Source: Dichotomicrobium thermohalophilum
GTDB lineage: Bacteria; Pseudomonadota; Alphaproteobacteria; Rhizobiales; Rhodomicrobiaceae
DNA: 64,000 bases
Reading direction: 5' to 3'
Assembly (NCBI RefSeq): GCF_003550175.1
Contig: NZ_QXDF01000002.1
Coordinates: 1 to 64,000, forward strand
Made by a program: the position numbers and the translations under genes. Below, piece by piece: positions 34,209 to 43,766 of the stretch. The notes beneath the pieces are model-generated. The model saw nothing but the letters and a program-made list of their open reading frames with translations. It was not told the DNA's origin and made no database searches. Numbering within the stretch: position 1 is the first letter of the stretch; every line of letters begins with the position of its first letter.

Positions 34209-34963
34209 AACAGATGAGCCGCGACGACGAATTCGCGCCCGCTGCCGGCGAGGCCGGCCGGGCGCCTGCCGGCGGTAAGCCAAAAGTGCTCTGCATCGTG
34301 CACAAGCGCCAGTCGAACCCGGGCTATGTCGGGCGCTGGCTGACCGGTCACGGCTACGCTCTAGACCTGCGCCGGCCGCGCTTTGGCGATCCGGTGCCCG
34401 AGAGCGTTCAGGACTATGCCGGCGTGGTCGTTTTCGGTGGGCCGATGAGCGCGAATGACGACTTCGACTACATCCACGCCGAGCGCGACCTGATCGAGCG
34501 CACGCTGAAGGCCGATCTGCCGTTTCTCGGCATCTGCCTGGGCGGGCAGCTTCTGGCCAAGCAGCTTGGCGCACGGGTCTATTCGCATTCGCGCGGGCAG
34601 GTTGAGATCGGCTATTATCCCATTCGCCCGCTAAAGCCAGGACGGCGCTTCCCGCACTGGCCCAGCCATGTCTATCAGTGGCACCGCGAGGGCTTTGACG
34701 TGCCGCGCGATTCGATCCGGCTGGCCGAGGGGCCGGTGTTCGAGCATCAGGCGTTTCAGTACGGCCCGGCTTTCGGCCTTCAGTTTCACCCGGAAATGAC
34801 GCTGCCGATGATCGACCGCTGGACCACGCACGCCCATCGCCGCCTGCGCCTGCCCGGCGCGAAGCCGCGCCGCCAGCACATTGCGGATCATCAGATCCAC
34901 GGACCGCGCCAGAGGCTGTGGCTCAATCATTTCCTCGCGGCGTGGATCAAAAAGCGAGCGTGA
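34205..34963 (+). CDS. Class I glutamine amidotransferase-like protein, 252 aa
   Basis: The protein has the GATase1 triad: C111 in GICLGGQLLAKQ, H195 and E197 in LQFHPEM. It resembles the GMP-synthase-like or YfeJ-type stand-alone amidotransferases, which hydrolyse glutamine or gamma-glutamyl bonds. No synthetase partner is adjacent. About 25 non-conserved residues precede the fold. Coupled by ATGA overlap to the upstream SDR gene. Confidence 0.88.
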   Translation: MKQMSRDDEFAPAAGEAGRAPAGGKPKVLCIVHKRQSNPGYVGRWLTGHGYALDLRRPRFGDPVPESVQDYAGVVVFGGPMSANDDFDYIHAERDLIERTLKADLPFLGICLGGQLLAKQLGARVYSHSRGQVEIGYYPIRPLKPGRRFPHWPSHVYQWHREGFDVPRDSIRLAEGPVFEHQAFQYGPAFGLQFHPEMTLPMIDRWTTHAHRRLRLPGAKPRRQHIADHQIHGPRQRLWLNHFLAAWIKKRA

Positions 34964-35202
34964 GCGCCCAGCGCTTACACTTTGTCAAAGCTTTTACCCC
35001 ATGGTGCGCTTCGCCGGCACGTTGGTGGATCGTCGTCCGGAACCGGGGGAGGGCGCCGTCGCTGGCGAGCGCCTGGCCGAGCGGTTGCGCGTGCCTGCGC
35101 GCGGGCCGGAGTGCCGGCGCCTTCCCTTCACTCGCTTTTGTTACTGAAAGCTCGGCGCGACTTGGGTACAAACGCCCGGCAGAAAGAGCCGGGAGCGCAA
35201 CA

Positions 35203-35469
35203 ATGATCCTACGCGGTTTCTTCGCCGTCCTGCTGACCACAGCACTCTCCGCGTCCGCCCACGCCCGCAGTGTCACGGTGGAGAACAACTGTGAGGAGGG
35301 CGTGCGCTGCCTGCGCGTCTATGACGGCATCGAGAAGATCGAATTCTGCCTCGATCCCGGCCAGTCCCATGAGGTCGACGGGCTGGATGAGGGCGCGACC
35401 TATTGCGCCTGGTGCAGCGATGGGCGGCTGCCCGAGGATTGCCGACAGTTCCCGGTGGAGTTCGACTGA
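35203..35469 (+). CDS. Small exported Cys-rich protein, 88 aa
   Basis: A signal peptide (MILRGFFAVLLTTALSASAH, then ARS) leads a mature domain of about 66 residues with six Cys (NNCEEGVRC, FCLDPG, YCAWCSDG and EDCRQF), probably disulfide-linked in the periplasm. The ATG at 35203 has a GGGAG site at 8 nt. It lies 99 nt upstream of a radical SAM gene on the same strand. I recognise no family. The spacing leaves open whether they are functionally linked. Confidence 0.65.
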   Translation: MILRGFFAVLLTTALSASAHARSVTVENNCEEGVRCLRVYDGIEKIEFCLDPGQSHEVDGLDEGATYCAWCSDGRLPEDCRQFPVEFD

Positions 35470-35568
35470 CCCCGCTCAAGCCTTTGTGACCGCCCGCCGC
35501 GCCGATCCCCCGTGATTTCCGCGCGCCGGTTTGCCATATCTCCGCCGGAGCCAAGCAAAGGAGACGGC

Positions 35569-36549
35569 ATGCACGGCACACGGGACGATCACCTCATCGC
35601 GCGCAAATTCTCCGACCCGGACCGGACCGCGAAGGGCGAGCGGCGCGCGCGAGTGGCCCTGCGCAAGCTGGAGACGCTGTGGATCAACACCGGCACGCTG
35701 TGCAACATCGAATGCGCGAACTGCTACATCGAGTCCAGCCCGACGAATGATCGGCTGGTCTATTTCTCCGCCGCCGACGCGCGCAAGGTCTATGACGAGA
35801 TCGCCGAACTGGCCCTGGGCACGCGCGAGATCGGCTTTACCGGCGGCGAGCCGTTCCTGAACCCCGAGATGATCCAGATGGCGCGGGACGCGTTGGACCG
35901 CGGCTTCGAGGTGCTGATCCTCACCAACGCGATGCGCCCGATGCAGCGCCCACGGGTCAAGGCCGGGCTGCTGGGCCTGCAGCGCGATCACGGCGCGCGG
36001 CTGACCATCCGCGTGAGCATGGATCACTACACAGCCGACTATCACGACACCGAGCGCGGCCCCGGTTCGTTCGCGAGCACGCGGGACGGGCTGGATTGGC
36101 TGGCGCAAAACGGCTTCAACGTGTCGATCGCCGGGCGCACCATGTGGGACGAGCCGGAGCCGGAGGCGCGCGAGGGCTATGCGCGGCTGATCGCCGAGCG
36201 CGGCTGGCCCATCGACGCGAGCGATCCGAGCCAGCTCGTGCTGTTCCCGGAGATGGACGAGACAGCCGATGTGCCGGAAATCACCGAGGCGTGCTGGGGC
36301 ATTCTCGGGAAATCGCCGGACAGCGTGATGTGCGCGTCAAGCCGGATGATCGTCAAGCGCAAGGGCGCGAGCGAGCCGACCGTGCTGCCCTGCACGCTGC
36401 TGCCCTATGATCGCGCTTTCGAGATGGGCGCGACGCTCCGCGAGTCCTTCGGCGCTGATGGCGGGATGTTCGAGAATGGCGCGGTGAAGCTGTGCCACCC
36501 GCACTGCAGCAAGTTCTGTGTGCTGGGCGGGGCGAGCTGTTCGGGCTGA
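35569..36549 (+). CDS. Radical SAM protein, 326 aa
   Basis: The iron-sulfur motif CxxxCxxC is at C45, C49 and C52 (CNIECANC), followed by the GGEPFLNPE SAM-binding segment. The C-terminus carries further Cys (LPCTLLPYD, then CHPHCSKFCVLGGASC) that could hold an auxiliary cluster, as in SPASM/Twitch enzymes. The ATG at 35569 has an AAGGAG site; upstream in-frame codons have none. The substrate is unknown. The small exported Cys-rich protein encoded just upstream is the only neighbour that could be a target. Confidence 0.88.
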   Translation: MHGTRDDHLIARKFSDPDRTAKGERRARVALRKLETLWINTGTLCNIECANCYIESSPTNDRLVYFSAADARKVYDEIAELALGTREIGFTGGEPFLNPEMIQMARDALDRGFEVLILTNAMRPMQRPRVKAGLLGLQRDHGARLTIRVSMDHYTADYHDTERGPGSFASTRDGLDWLAQNGFNVSIAGRTMWDEPEPEAREGYARLIAERGWPIDASDPSQLVLFPEMDETADVPEITEACWGILGKSPDSVMCASSRMIVKRKGASEPTVLPCTLLPYDRAFEMGATLRESFGADGGMFENGAVKLCHPHCSKFCVLGGASCSG

Positions 36550-36604
36550 CCGGCGCATCGTCTGGCCCCTTTTCGAGCAGACTTAAACAACTGCACATTC
36601 GTCT

Positions 36605-36680
36605 TTGCCGGACTTGATCCGGCAATCCAGCGTATGAACACAGTCCCGCGGCACTGGATGCCCGTGTCAAGCACGGGCAT
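36605..36680. repeat. REP-like double-hairpin intergenic element
   Basis: Two perfect hairpins lie head to head: TTGCCGGA/TCCGGCAA with loop CTTGA (36605-36625) and ATGCCCGTG/CACGGGCAT with loop TCAAG (36658-36680). Between them ATCCAG and CTGGAT also pair, so the whole element is a larger inverted repeat. Related sequences (a nucleotide-rich CCGG..TTGA..CCGG palindrome with TGGAT) are scattered between genes in many alphaproteobacterial genomes. It lies between two convergent genes and may also act as a bidirectional terminator. Confidence 0.8.
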
Positions 36681-36708
36681 GACGTGCTTTTACGGCGCGA
36701 AAGCCGCT

Positions 36709-37812
36709 TCAGCGAAAGTGCTTCGAGAGCTTGAGGCGCTGGGCCTGATAGTGCGAGCCGATGTCCTGGCCATACAGGCGCGTCGGCACCTCGGTCAGCT
36801 GTTCATACACCGCGCGGCCGACGATCTGCCCATCCTCCAGCATGAACGGCACCTTGTGGCTGCGCACTTCAAGCACCACGCGGCTGCCCGCGCCGCCCGC
36901 CGCATCATGCCCGAAGCCGGGGTCGAAGAAGCCGGCGTAATGGACGCGGAACTCGCCGACGAGCGGGTTGAACGGGATCATCTCCGCCGCGTGGGTCGGC
37001 GGCACATGCACGGCTTCCTTTGAGGCAAGGATGTAGAACTGGTCGGGGTCCAGCACCAACTCCGGCTCCCGGCCGGCATGAAGCGGCTCCCAATAGTCCT
37101 CGACGGCGCAGGCGCTGGCCACGTCGATGTCAATGACGCCTGTATAGCGCTTGGCGCGATAGCCGATCACCGCGCCGGGTTCTCCGCCCGCGAGATCCAC
37201 GGAAAGCGCCAGGCCCCGGTCGATGTCCGCCTGCGTGGAGACCAGTCGCTCCTGGTCGTGCAGCGCCGCAAGCGCCGTGTCGCTCGTGTCAATCACGCCA
37301 CGGCGAAAGCGCATCTGTGCCAGCCGCGAACCGGTGCGCACCAGCACGGGGAAGGTCTGCGGGCAGATTTCCGCGTAGAGCGGCCCGCGATAGCCCGCAG
37401 GGATCTGGTCGAATGTGCGGCCGTGATCGGAGATGATGCGGGTGAACACGTCGATCCGGCCGGTGGAACTCTTGGGGTTGGCGGCCGCGCTGATGTCGGC
37501 GGGCAGGGCGAGCGCCTCCTGAAGCGGCACGACATAGACGCAGCCGGTCTCCAGCACCGCGCCATCCGTCAGGTCGATGCGGTGCAGGCCGAAGCGCGAC
37601 AGCCCGTCCGCGACCGTGAACCGCTCGCCGGGCAGGAAGCTGGCGCGCACGCGCCACGCATGGCGGCCGAGGCGCAGGTCAAGGCTCGCCGGCTGGATCT
37701 GCTCCTCGATGATCGGCGCTTCGGCGAGGATATGCCCGGCTGCGATCAGCCGGTCGATCTCCTGACAGGGCAGCAGCCCCGACGTCGCCAAAGGCGCGGT
37801 CGTTTCACTCAT
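36709..37812 (-). CDS. dcd: 2'-deoxycytidine 5'-triphosphate deaminase, long form
   Basis: The 367-aa protein contains the dUTPase-like trimer fold motifs, with NPKSSTGRIDVFTRIISDHG and PAGYRGPLYAEICPQTFPVL, and a second related half (VHVPPTHAAEMIPFNP, then HYAGFFDPGFG). It is about twice the length of enterobacterial Dcd, as in other alphaproteobacteria. It deaminates dCTP to dUTP, feeding dTMP synthesis. An AAGGAG site precedes the ATG. It is divergent from metZ. Confidence 0.92.
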   Translation of the reverse strand: MSETTAPLATSGLLPCQEIDRLIAAGHILAEAPIIEEQIQPASLDLRLGRHAWRVRASFLPGERFTVADGLSRFGLHRIDLTDGAVLETGCVYVVPLQEALALPADISAAANPKSSTGRIDVFTRIISDHGRTFDQIPAGYRGPLYAEICPQTFPVLVRTGSRLAQMRFRRGVIDTSDTALAALHDQERLVSTQADIDRGLALSVDLAGGEPGAVIGYRAKRYTGVIDIDVASACAVEDYWEPLHAGREPELVLDPDQFYILASKEAVHVPPTHAAEMIPFNPLVGEFRVHYAGFFDPGFGHDAAGGAGSRVVLEVRSHKVPFMLEDGQIVGRAVYEQLTEVPTRLYGQDIGSHYQAQRLKLSKHFR

Positions 37813-37932
37813 TCGTTAGCTCCTTGCGCTTTCGTGTAGCGGAGAACGACCTTGACGCCAAGGCGGGCCGGTTGCTTAATCCGCCGCGTTGCACGCTGGG
37901 ACGGTGGTTTCCGGCGCTTAAGGAGGTTGCCC

Positions 37933-39141
37933 ATGACCCAATCCGGTGACGAGACGCCGCCCGGCGGCTGGCGCCCGGCGACCACGCTGGTGCATGGCGG
38001 GACGCTGCGCAGTGCGTTTGGCGAGACGTCCGAGGCCCTGTTCCTCAACTCCGGCTATGTCTACGAGAGCGCGGAGCAGGCCGAGGCACGATTCAGCGGC
38101 GACGCGCCGGGCTATGTCTATTCGCGCTACGCCAACCCGACCATCACCATGTTCGAGCAGCGCATGGCGATGCTGGAAGGCGCGGAGGCTGCGCGCGCGA
38201 CCGCATCGGGCATGGCGGCAGTCACCTCGGCGATGCTCTGCTGGCTCAACCAGGGCGATCATGTCGTCTCCGCGCGGGCGCTGTTCGGCTCCTGCCGGTA
38301 CGTGGTCGAGGAACTTCTGCCGCGCTTCGGCATCGAGAGTACGTTGGTGGACGGACGGGACCTGAGCCAGTGGCGCGACGCGATCCGCCCGAACACGCGC
38401 GCGCTGTTCCTCGAAAGCCCGGCCAACCCGACGCTCGATCTCGTCGATATCGCAGGCGTGGCCGAGATCGCGCGGACGGCGGGGGCGCGGCTGATCGTGG
38501 ATAACGTCTTCGCCACCCCGATGCTGCAAAAGCCCATGGCGCTGGGCGCGGATATCGTCATCTATTCGACCACCAAGCATGTCGACGGGCATGGCCGCTG
38601 CCTCGGTGGCGTCGTCCTCAGCGATCAGGAGTTCGTCGACGAGTACCTGGGCAATTTCCTGCGCCAGACCGGGCCGTGCATGAGCCCGTTCAATGCCTGG
38701 GTTATGCTCAAGGGGCTGGAGAGCCTGCCGCTGCGTGTCGCGCAGCAGAGCGAGACAGCGGCGCGGCTCGCCGATCATCTGGCCGAAGCGCCGGGCATCC
38801 TTGGCGTGTCCTATCCCGGCCGCGCGGACCATCCGCAGCACGAGATCGCGCGCCGGCAGATGGAGAATGGCGGGCCGATGGTGGCGTTCCGCATCGCAGG
38901 CGGCAAGGCGGCGGCCTTCCGCTTCATGAACGCGCTGCAGATCATCAAGATTTCCAACAATCTCGGCGACGCCAAGAGCCTGATCGCGCATCCGGCGACG
39001 ACCACGCATCAGCGGCTGAGCGAGGACGCGCGCGCCGAACTGGGCATCGGGGGCGATCTCCTGCGCCTGTCCGTCGGGCTGGAGGATGTGCGCGATCTTA
39101 TGGCCGATATCGATCAGGGCTTGCGCGCGGCCCACGGGTGA
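37933..39141 (+). CDS. metZ: O-succinylhomoserine sulfhydrylase
   Basis: The 402-aa Cys/Met-metabolism PLP enzyme has the PLP lysine K215 in YSTTKHVDGHGR and the upstream GYVYSRYANPT segment. MetZ makes homocysteine from O-succinylhomoserine and sulfide, the direct sulfhydrylation route common in alphaproteobacteria. The start at 37933 follows a perfect AGGAGG; in-frame ATG codons upstream lack one. It is divergent from dcd and followed after 35 nt by trkH. The family also includes cystathionine synthases, but the length and the GRCLGG segment favour MetZ. Confidence 0.9.
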   Translation: MTQSGDETPPGGWRPATTLVHGGTLRSAFGETSEALFLNSGYVYESAEQAEARFSGDAPGYVYSRYANPTITMFEQRMAMLEGAEAARATASGMAAVTSAMLCWLNQGDHVVSARALFGSCRYVVEELLPRFGIESTLVDGRDLSQWRDAIRPNTRALFLESPANPTLDLVDIAGVAEIARTAGARLIVDNVFATPMLQKPMALGADIVIYSTTKHVDGHGRCLGGVVLSDQEFVDEYLGNFLRQTGPCMSPFNAWVMLKGLESLPLRVAQQSETAARLADHLAEAPGILGVSYPGRADHPQHEIARRQMENGGPMVAFRIAGGKAAAFRFMNALQIIKISNNLGDAKSLIAHPATTTHQRLSEDARAELGIGGDLLRLSVGLEDVRDLMADIDQGLRAAHG

Positions 39142-39176
39142 TCGCGCAGCGCGGCGAGGGAGCGCGCGGGAATGCG

Positions 39177-40625
39177 ATGATAGACCTCCGGCCGGTCCTG
39201 CTCGCCGTCGGCATACTGCTCTCGACGCTCGGGGCTGCTATGCTCCTGCCCGCGTTGTTTGACGCCGCCGCCGGCAACCCGGACTGGCGTGTGTTCGCCG
39301 CTTCGGCGGGCGTGACGCTGTTCGTGGGCGTCGGGCTGACCGTCTCGAACTGGGGGCGCAGCCGCGAATTGACCATCAAGCAGGCGTTCCTGCTGACGAC
39401 GACCTCGTGGATCGCGCTGACCGCCTTCGCCGCTATCCCGTTCGCCTGGTCCAGCCTCGAACTGAGCTACACCGACTCCTTCTTCGAGGCGATGTCGGGC
39501 ATAACCACCACCGGCTCGACCATCATCACCGATCTGCGCGAGGCGCCGCCCGGCATCCTGATCTGGCGTGGGCTGCTGCAATGGCTCGGCGGGCTGGGTA
39601 TCATCGTCATGGCGCTGTCCGTCCTGCCGATGCTGAAGGTCGGCGGGATGCAGCTTTTCCGCGTCGAGGGCTTTGACACGGCTGGCAAGATCCTGCCGCG
39701 CGCGACGCAGATCGCCGGCGAGCTGGCGTTGCTGTACATCGCGCTGACGGCTGCTTGCGCCGTGTTCTACCAGGCCGCTGGGATGAGCGCCTTCGACGCG
39801 CTGGTCCATTCGATGACAACGATCGCAACCGGCGGCTACTCTAACCACAACGCCTCCATCGGGCATTTCGACAGCCTGCCTATTGAACTCACGGCAATCG
39901 GGTTCATGATCCTCGGCAGCCTCCCCTTTGCGCTGTTCCTGCGCGCACTCCACGGGGATTTCCGCGCGATGCTGCGCGACAGCCAGGTGCGTTGGTTCCT
40001 CGCAACCCTCGCCGTGTTCAGCGCAGTCGGCGTATATGCGCATGCGCCCGGCGCGCCGATCACCGACAGCGGCAAGTACGTCGACTCGGTCTTCAACGTC
40101 GTTTCGATCATGACCGGCACGGGCTACGCCACCAGCCCCTACGACATGTGGAGCCCGATGGCGGTCTCGCTGTTCTTTATCCTGATGTTCATCGGCGGGT
40201 GCTCAGGCTCGACCTCCTGCGGGATCAAGATTTTCCGGTTTCAGGTGCTGTTCCAGGGGCTGCGCCAGAAGATCCGGCTGATGTTCCACCCGCACGGCGT
40301 GTTCCTGGAGACGTATAACGGCCGGCCGCTGTCGCCCGATGTCATCAGTGCCGTGACGACATTCTTCTTCCTCTACATCGGCGCCTTCGCGGTGATCGCC
40401 ATCCTGCTGGAGGTGATCGGCCTGGACACGATCAGCGCGATTTCCGGCGCGGCGACGGCGCTGTGTAATGTCGGGCCGGCGCTCGGAGAGACGATTGGGC
40501 CGGCGGCAAATTTCGCCAGCCTGCCGGACAGCGCGAAATGGGTGTTGTCGGCTGCCATGCTGATCGGCCGGCTGGAACTCTTTGCAGTGCTCGTGCTGAT
40601 ATTGCCGGCGTTCTGGCTTTCCTGA
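39177..40625 (+). CDS. trkH: Trk-type potassium uptake protein TrkH
   Basis: The 482-aa integral membrane protein shows the four-fold M1-P-M2 repeats with filter-like segments SGITTTGSTI, TTIATGGYSNHN, SIMTGTGYATSP and ALCNVGPALGE. TrkH forms the K+ pore and normally needs the TrkA NAD-binding subunit, which is not in the window. I took the ATG at 39177 (MIDLRPVLLAVG); the frame is open far upstream through metZ but without membrane sequence. It is convergent with the RND permease gene, 3 nt apart. Confidence 0.93.
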   Translation: MIDLRPVLLAVGILLSTLGAAMLLPALFDAAAGNPDWRVFAASAGVTLFVGVGLTVSNWGRSRELTIKQAFLLTTTSWIALTAFAAIPFAWSSLELSYTDSFFEAMSGITTTGSTIITDLREAPPGILIWRGLLQWLGGLGIIVMALSVLPMLKVGGMQLFRVEGFDTAGKILPRATQIAGELALLYIALTAACAVFYQAAGMSAFDALVHSMTTIATGGYSNHNASIGHFDSLPIELTAIGFMILGSLPFALFLRALHGDFRAMLRDSQVRWFLATLAVFSAVGVYAHAPGAPITDSGKYVDSVFNVVSIMTGTGYATSPYDMWSPMAVSLFFILMFIGGCSGSTSCGIKIFRFQVLFQGLRQKIRLMFHPHGVFLETYNGRPLSPDVISAVTTFFFLYIGAFAVIAILLEVIGLDTISAISGAATALCNVGPALGETIGPAANFASLPDSAKWVLSAAMLIGRLELFAVLVLILPAFWLS

Positions 40626-40628
40626 GCC

Positions 40629-43600
40629 CTATGCCTCGGAGGCTTCGCCGCGCGGCGCGCGGACATAAAGCCGTTTGATCGCGCCGGCCGCCCGGCCGAT
40701 GTCGCGGCCAACGCCCAGCAGCGACGGCACCAGGATCAGCACCAGGAAGGTCGCCGCCGCAAGGCCGAACACCAGCGTGATCGCCATCGGGATGAGGAAC
40801 TGCGCCTGCCGGCTGGTCTCGAACAGCAGCGGCGTCAACCCGCCGATGGTCGTGAGCGATGTCAGCAGCACCGCGCGGAAACGGTCGTAGGACGCGCCTA
40901 TCGCCGCTTCGCGCAGGTTTTCGCCCGCTTTCAACCGTTCGTTGGCCTGCGCGACCAGAATGATGGAGTCGTTCACGAGGATGCCGGACAGTCCGAGCAG
41001 GCCGATCATGCTGATGATCGTCAGCGGCATGTCCATGATCAGGTGGCCGACGATTGCGCCGACAAGGCCGAAGGGGACGATGCCGATAACCGCCAGCGGC
41101 TTGGCGTAACTGCCGAACACCCAGGCGAGGATAACAAAGATCAGGATCAGCGCGACGATCGCACCGGTCTGGAGGTCGGCGAAGGACTGCTGGCGATCCT
41201 CCTGTCGGCCGCCGAAGTCGTATTCGATGCCGTACCTCTCGACCAGGCGCGGCAGCACATCCGCCCTCAGCTGCTCCACGACGGTCGCCACGCTGTTCAC
41301 CTCGGCGTCCACGTCGCCGGTGACGGACACGGTTCGCTCCCCGTCAATGCGCTGGATAATCGAGAAGCCCGCCTGCTCGCGCACCTGCGCGACTTCGGGG
41401 AAGCGCACGAAGGTACCGTCCGGCGCGCGCAGATAGAAGTTTTCCAGCGCCTGCGCACCTTCTGCCTGTTGCTCGCGCAGCACGCGCACGGTGATCTCCT
41501 CGTCGCCGCGCGGGAAACGGGTGGCGATTGCGCCGTCGAAGGCGTTGCGAAGCTGCGTGCCGACACTCTCCGCGGTGAAGCCCAGGGCAAGGCCGCGCGG
41601 CGTGACCTCCACGATCAACTCGCGCTTGCCGTAGGGCATGTCGTCGGAGATCGCCGTGACGCCCGGATAGCCGCGCAGCGCCGTCTTGACCTCTTCCGCC
41701 GCGGCCTTGAGGTTCTCGATCGGCGCATTCTGCAGTTTGACGTCGACGTCACGGCCCGGCGGGCCGACCTGTTCGGTTCGCACAGTGGCTTGCTCGATGC
41801 CGGGGATCATCGGCAGGCGCTCGCGCCAGGCCTGCATGACGGTTTCGGTGCGGATTGTGCGGTCCTCGCTTGGGACGAGCTGGACCGCGACCTCGGAGAT
41901 CGTGTCGGACTGCGTGCGTCCGGCCTTGCCGAGCGTGGTAAAAGCGGTGACGACAAGCCCGCCCTCGCCCTCGGTCAGTGCGGCTTCGGCTTCGTAAAGC
42001 GCGTCCTCGATGCGGCTCAGCGCCTTGATCCGCTCGGGGTCAGGGGTGCCCGCGGCGAACTCGACCTCGGCAGAGATGTTCTCGGATTCCGGAGACGGAA
42101 AGAACTGGAAGTCCACGCGCCCGCCGCCGAGCAAGCCAATGGCCAGTAGCATTGCCCCGAACGTGAAGGCGAGTGTGGTGTAGCGCCAGTCATAGCTGAA
42201 CTCCACGAAGCGCAGGAAAGGCCCATCGCGGAACCACTGGAAGCCTCGGTCGAAGGTGCGGCGGAAGGCGCTCGGCGGTCGGTTCAGGTTGCCGAAGCTG
42301 TGGCTGAGATGGCCTGGCAGGATCAGGAAGCTCTCGACCAGGCTCGCGATCAGCACGGCGATGACGACAAGCGGGATGGCCACCATGACGTCGCCGATGC
42401 GCCCGCTGATGATGAAGATCGGAAGGAAGGCGGCCATCGTCGTCATGCTCGCGGCCGTCACCGGTGTGAACATGCGCTTCGCGCCGTTCTCCGCGGCTTC
42501 CATGCGCCCTTCGCCCTCGCTTTGGCGCGTGGCGGTCTCCTCACCCACCACGATCGCGTCGTCCACGATAATGCCGAGCATCATGATCAGCGCGAACATC
42601 GAGATCATGTTGATCGTCTGGCCCGACAGGAACATGACCACCAGCGTTGCCAGGAACGCGATCGGGATGCCCGCCGCGACCCAGAAGGCGATGCGCATGT
42701 TCAGGAACAGGAACAGGACGATGAGGACGAGGACCAGCCCTTGCAGGCCATTCTGGATCAGGATGCCGAGGCGCTGGGTCACGTACTCGCCGCGAATGTC
42801 ATAGACCTCGACGTTCAGGCTTTCCGGAAGCGTGGGAAGGACGCGGTCCAGATAGGCCTTCATCTCGTCCATGGTCTGAAGGGTGTCGGCGCTCACCGCG
42901 CGCTGGACCTGCAGCAGGATCGCGCGCCCACCCTCGTGCAGCCCGATGATGGCATCGTCGTCGAAGCGTGGCTCGACCTCGGCGATGTCCTTGAGCTGGA
43001 TCTTGTTGCCCGCCGCGTCGGATTTGACCTCGATCTCGGCCACTTCTTCCGGCGTTCGGCGCTCGGCGAGTGTGCGCAACTGCAGCTCGGACTCCCCCTC
43101 GACCGTCCCGGACGGCAGGTCGCGCGTCTCCTCGCGGATGCGCGTGGCGACCTGGTCCACGCCAAGGTCGAGCCGGCGCAGCTCCGCCTCCGGAATCGTT
43201 GCCCAGATTTCCTCGTCGCGCGCGCCGGTGAAGTTTACGCGGTCGATGCCGGCCTCCAGCAGCCCGTCGCGGATCTGCTTGGCATAGTCCTTGAGCGTGC
43301 GTTCGGCGAAGGGCCCGGAAATCGCGATCTTTGCGACCGGCTCGTAAAAGGTCACGCGCTGGATCGTCGGCTCTTCGGCGGCCTCCGGCAGCGTTGTCAC
43401 CTGCTCGACCGCCTGCTCGACGTCAGACTGCGCCTTCTGCATGTCTGCGTCTGCGAAGAACTCGATGTTGAAGACCGCCACGCCCTCGCGCGCGACCGAG
43501 GTGATCTTGTCGACGTCGTCGAGGAAGCGCAACTCAGGGTCGATCGCGTCGACGATGTTCTGCTCGACGTCCAGCGCGCTGGCGCCGGACCACTGGATCG

Positions 43601-43766
43601 TGACGGTGATCGCCGGGATTTCGACGGTCGGGAAGAACTGCGTGTTGAGCCGGCTGACCGAGAACAGGCCGAGCACGATGATCGTCAGCATCAATAGGTT
43701 GGAGGCCGTGGGGTGCCGGACGAACAGGCCGATCAGACCGGGCCGGCCCGAAGGATGCTCAGACAT
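40629..43766 (-). CDS. RND efflux permease (AcrB/MdtB-like), 1045 aa
   Basis: The length and 12-TM layout with two large periplasmic loops are typical of RND pumps. The N-terminus (LFVRHPTASNLLMLTIIVLG, then QFFPTVEIPAITVTIQW) and the TM4 segment GIIVDDAIVVGEET with its paired Asp residues, needed for proton relay, are present. It exports drugs or other hydrophobic compounds with the adaptor encoded just upstream. The start overlaps the adaptor stop by 8 nt and has a GGAGG site. No TolC-type outer-membrane gene is nearby. Confidence 0.93.
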   Translation of the reverse strand: MSEHPSGRPGLIGLFVRHPTASNLLMLTIIVLGLFSVSRLNTQFFPTVEIPAITVTIQWSGASALDVEQNIVDAIDPELRFLDDVDKITSVAREGVAVFNIEFFADADMQKAQSDVEQAVEQVTTLPEAAEEPTIQRVTFYEPVAKIAISGPFAERTLKDYAKQIRDGLLEAGIDRVNFTGARDEEIWATIPEAELRRLDLGVDQVATRIREETRDLPSGTVEGESELQLRTLAERRTPEEVAEIEVKSDAAGNKIQLKDIAEVEPRFDDDAIIGLHEGGRAILLQVQRAVSADTLQTMDEMKAYLDRVLPTLPESLNVEVYDIRGEYVTQRLGILIQNGLQGLVLVLIVLFLFLNMRIAFWVAAGIPIAFLATLVVMFLSGQTINMISMFALIMMLGIIVDDAIVVGEETATRQSEGEGRMEAAENGAKRMFTPVTAASMTTMAAFLPIFIISGRIGDVMVAIPLVVIAVLIASLVESFLILPGHLSHSFGNLNRPPSAFRRTFDRGFQWFRDGPFLRFVEFSYDWRYTTLAFTFGAMLLAIGLLGGGRVDFQFFPSPESENISAEVEFAAGTPDPERIKALSRIEDALYEAEAALTEGEGGLVVTAFTTLGKAGRTQSDTISEVAVQLVPSEDRTIRTETVMQAWRERLPMIPGIEQATVRTEQVGPPGRDVDVKLQNAPIENLKAAAEEVKTALRGYPGVTAISDDMPYGKRELIVEVTPRGLALGFTAESVGTQLRNAFDGAIATRFPRGDEEITVRVLREQQAEGAQALENFYLRAPDGTFVRFPEVAQVREQAGFSIIQRIDGERTVSVTGDVDAEVNSVATVVEQLRADVLPRLVERYGIEYDFGGRQEDRQQSFADLQTGAIVALILIFVILAWVFGSYAKPLAVIGIVPFGLVGAIVGHLIMDMPLTIISMIGLLGLSGILVNDSIILVAQANERLKAGENLREAAIGASYDRFRAVLLTSLTTIGGLTPLLFETSRQAQFLIPMAITLVFGLAAATFLVLILVPSLLGVGRDIGRAAGAIKRLYVRAPRGEASEA

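Noticed and set aside
35001-35147. 48-codon plus-strand frame before the Cys-rich exported protein
   Set aside because: Arg/Pro/Gly-rich sequence without a ribosome-binding site; likely chance.
37813-37932. SAM-II riboswitch upstream of metZ
   Set aside because: This is a known alphaproteobacterial location, but the conserved pseudoknot segments are not recognisable here apart from the AGGAGG region.
38676-39176. Upstream extension of the trkH frame through metZ
   Set aside because: The extension is hydrophilic and overlaps a confirmed gene; membrane sequence begins only at the ATG at 39177.
42300-43697. 465-codon open frame antisense to the RND permease
   Set aside because: Composition is a mirror of the permease codons; no motif and no ribosome-binding site.
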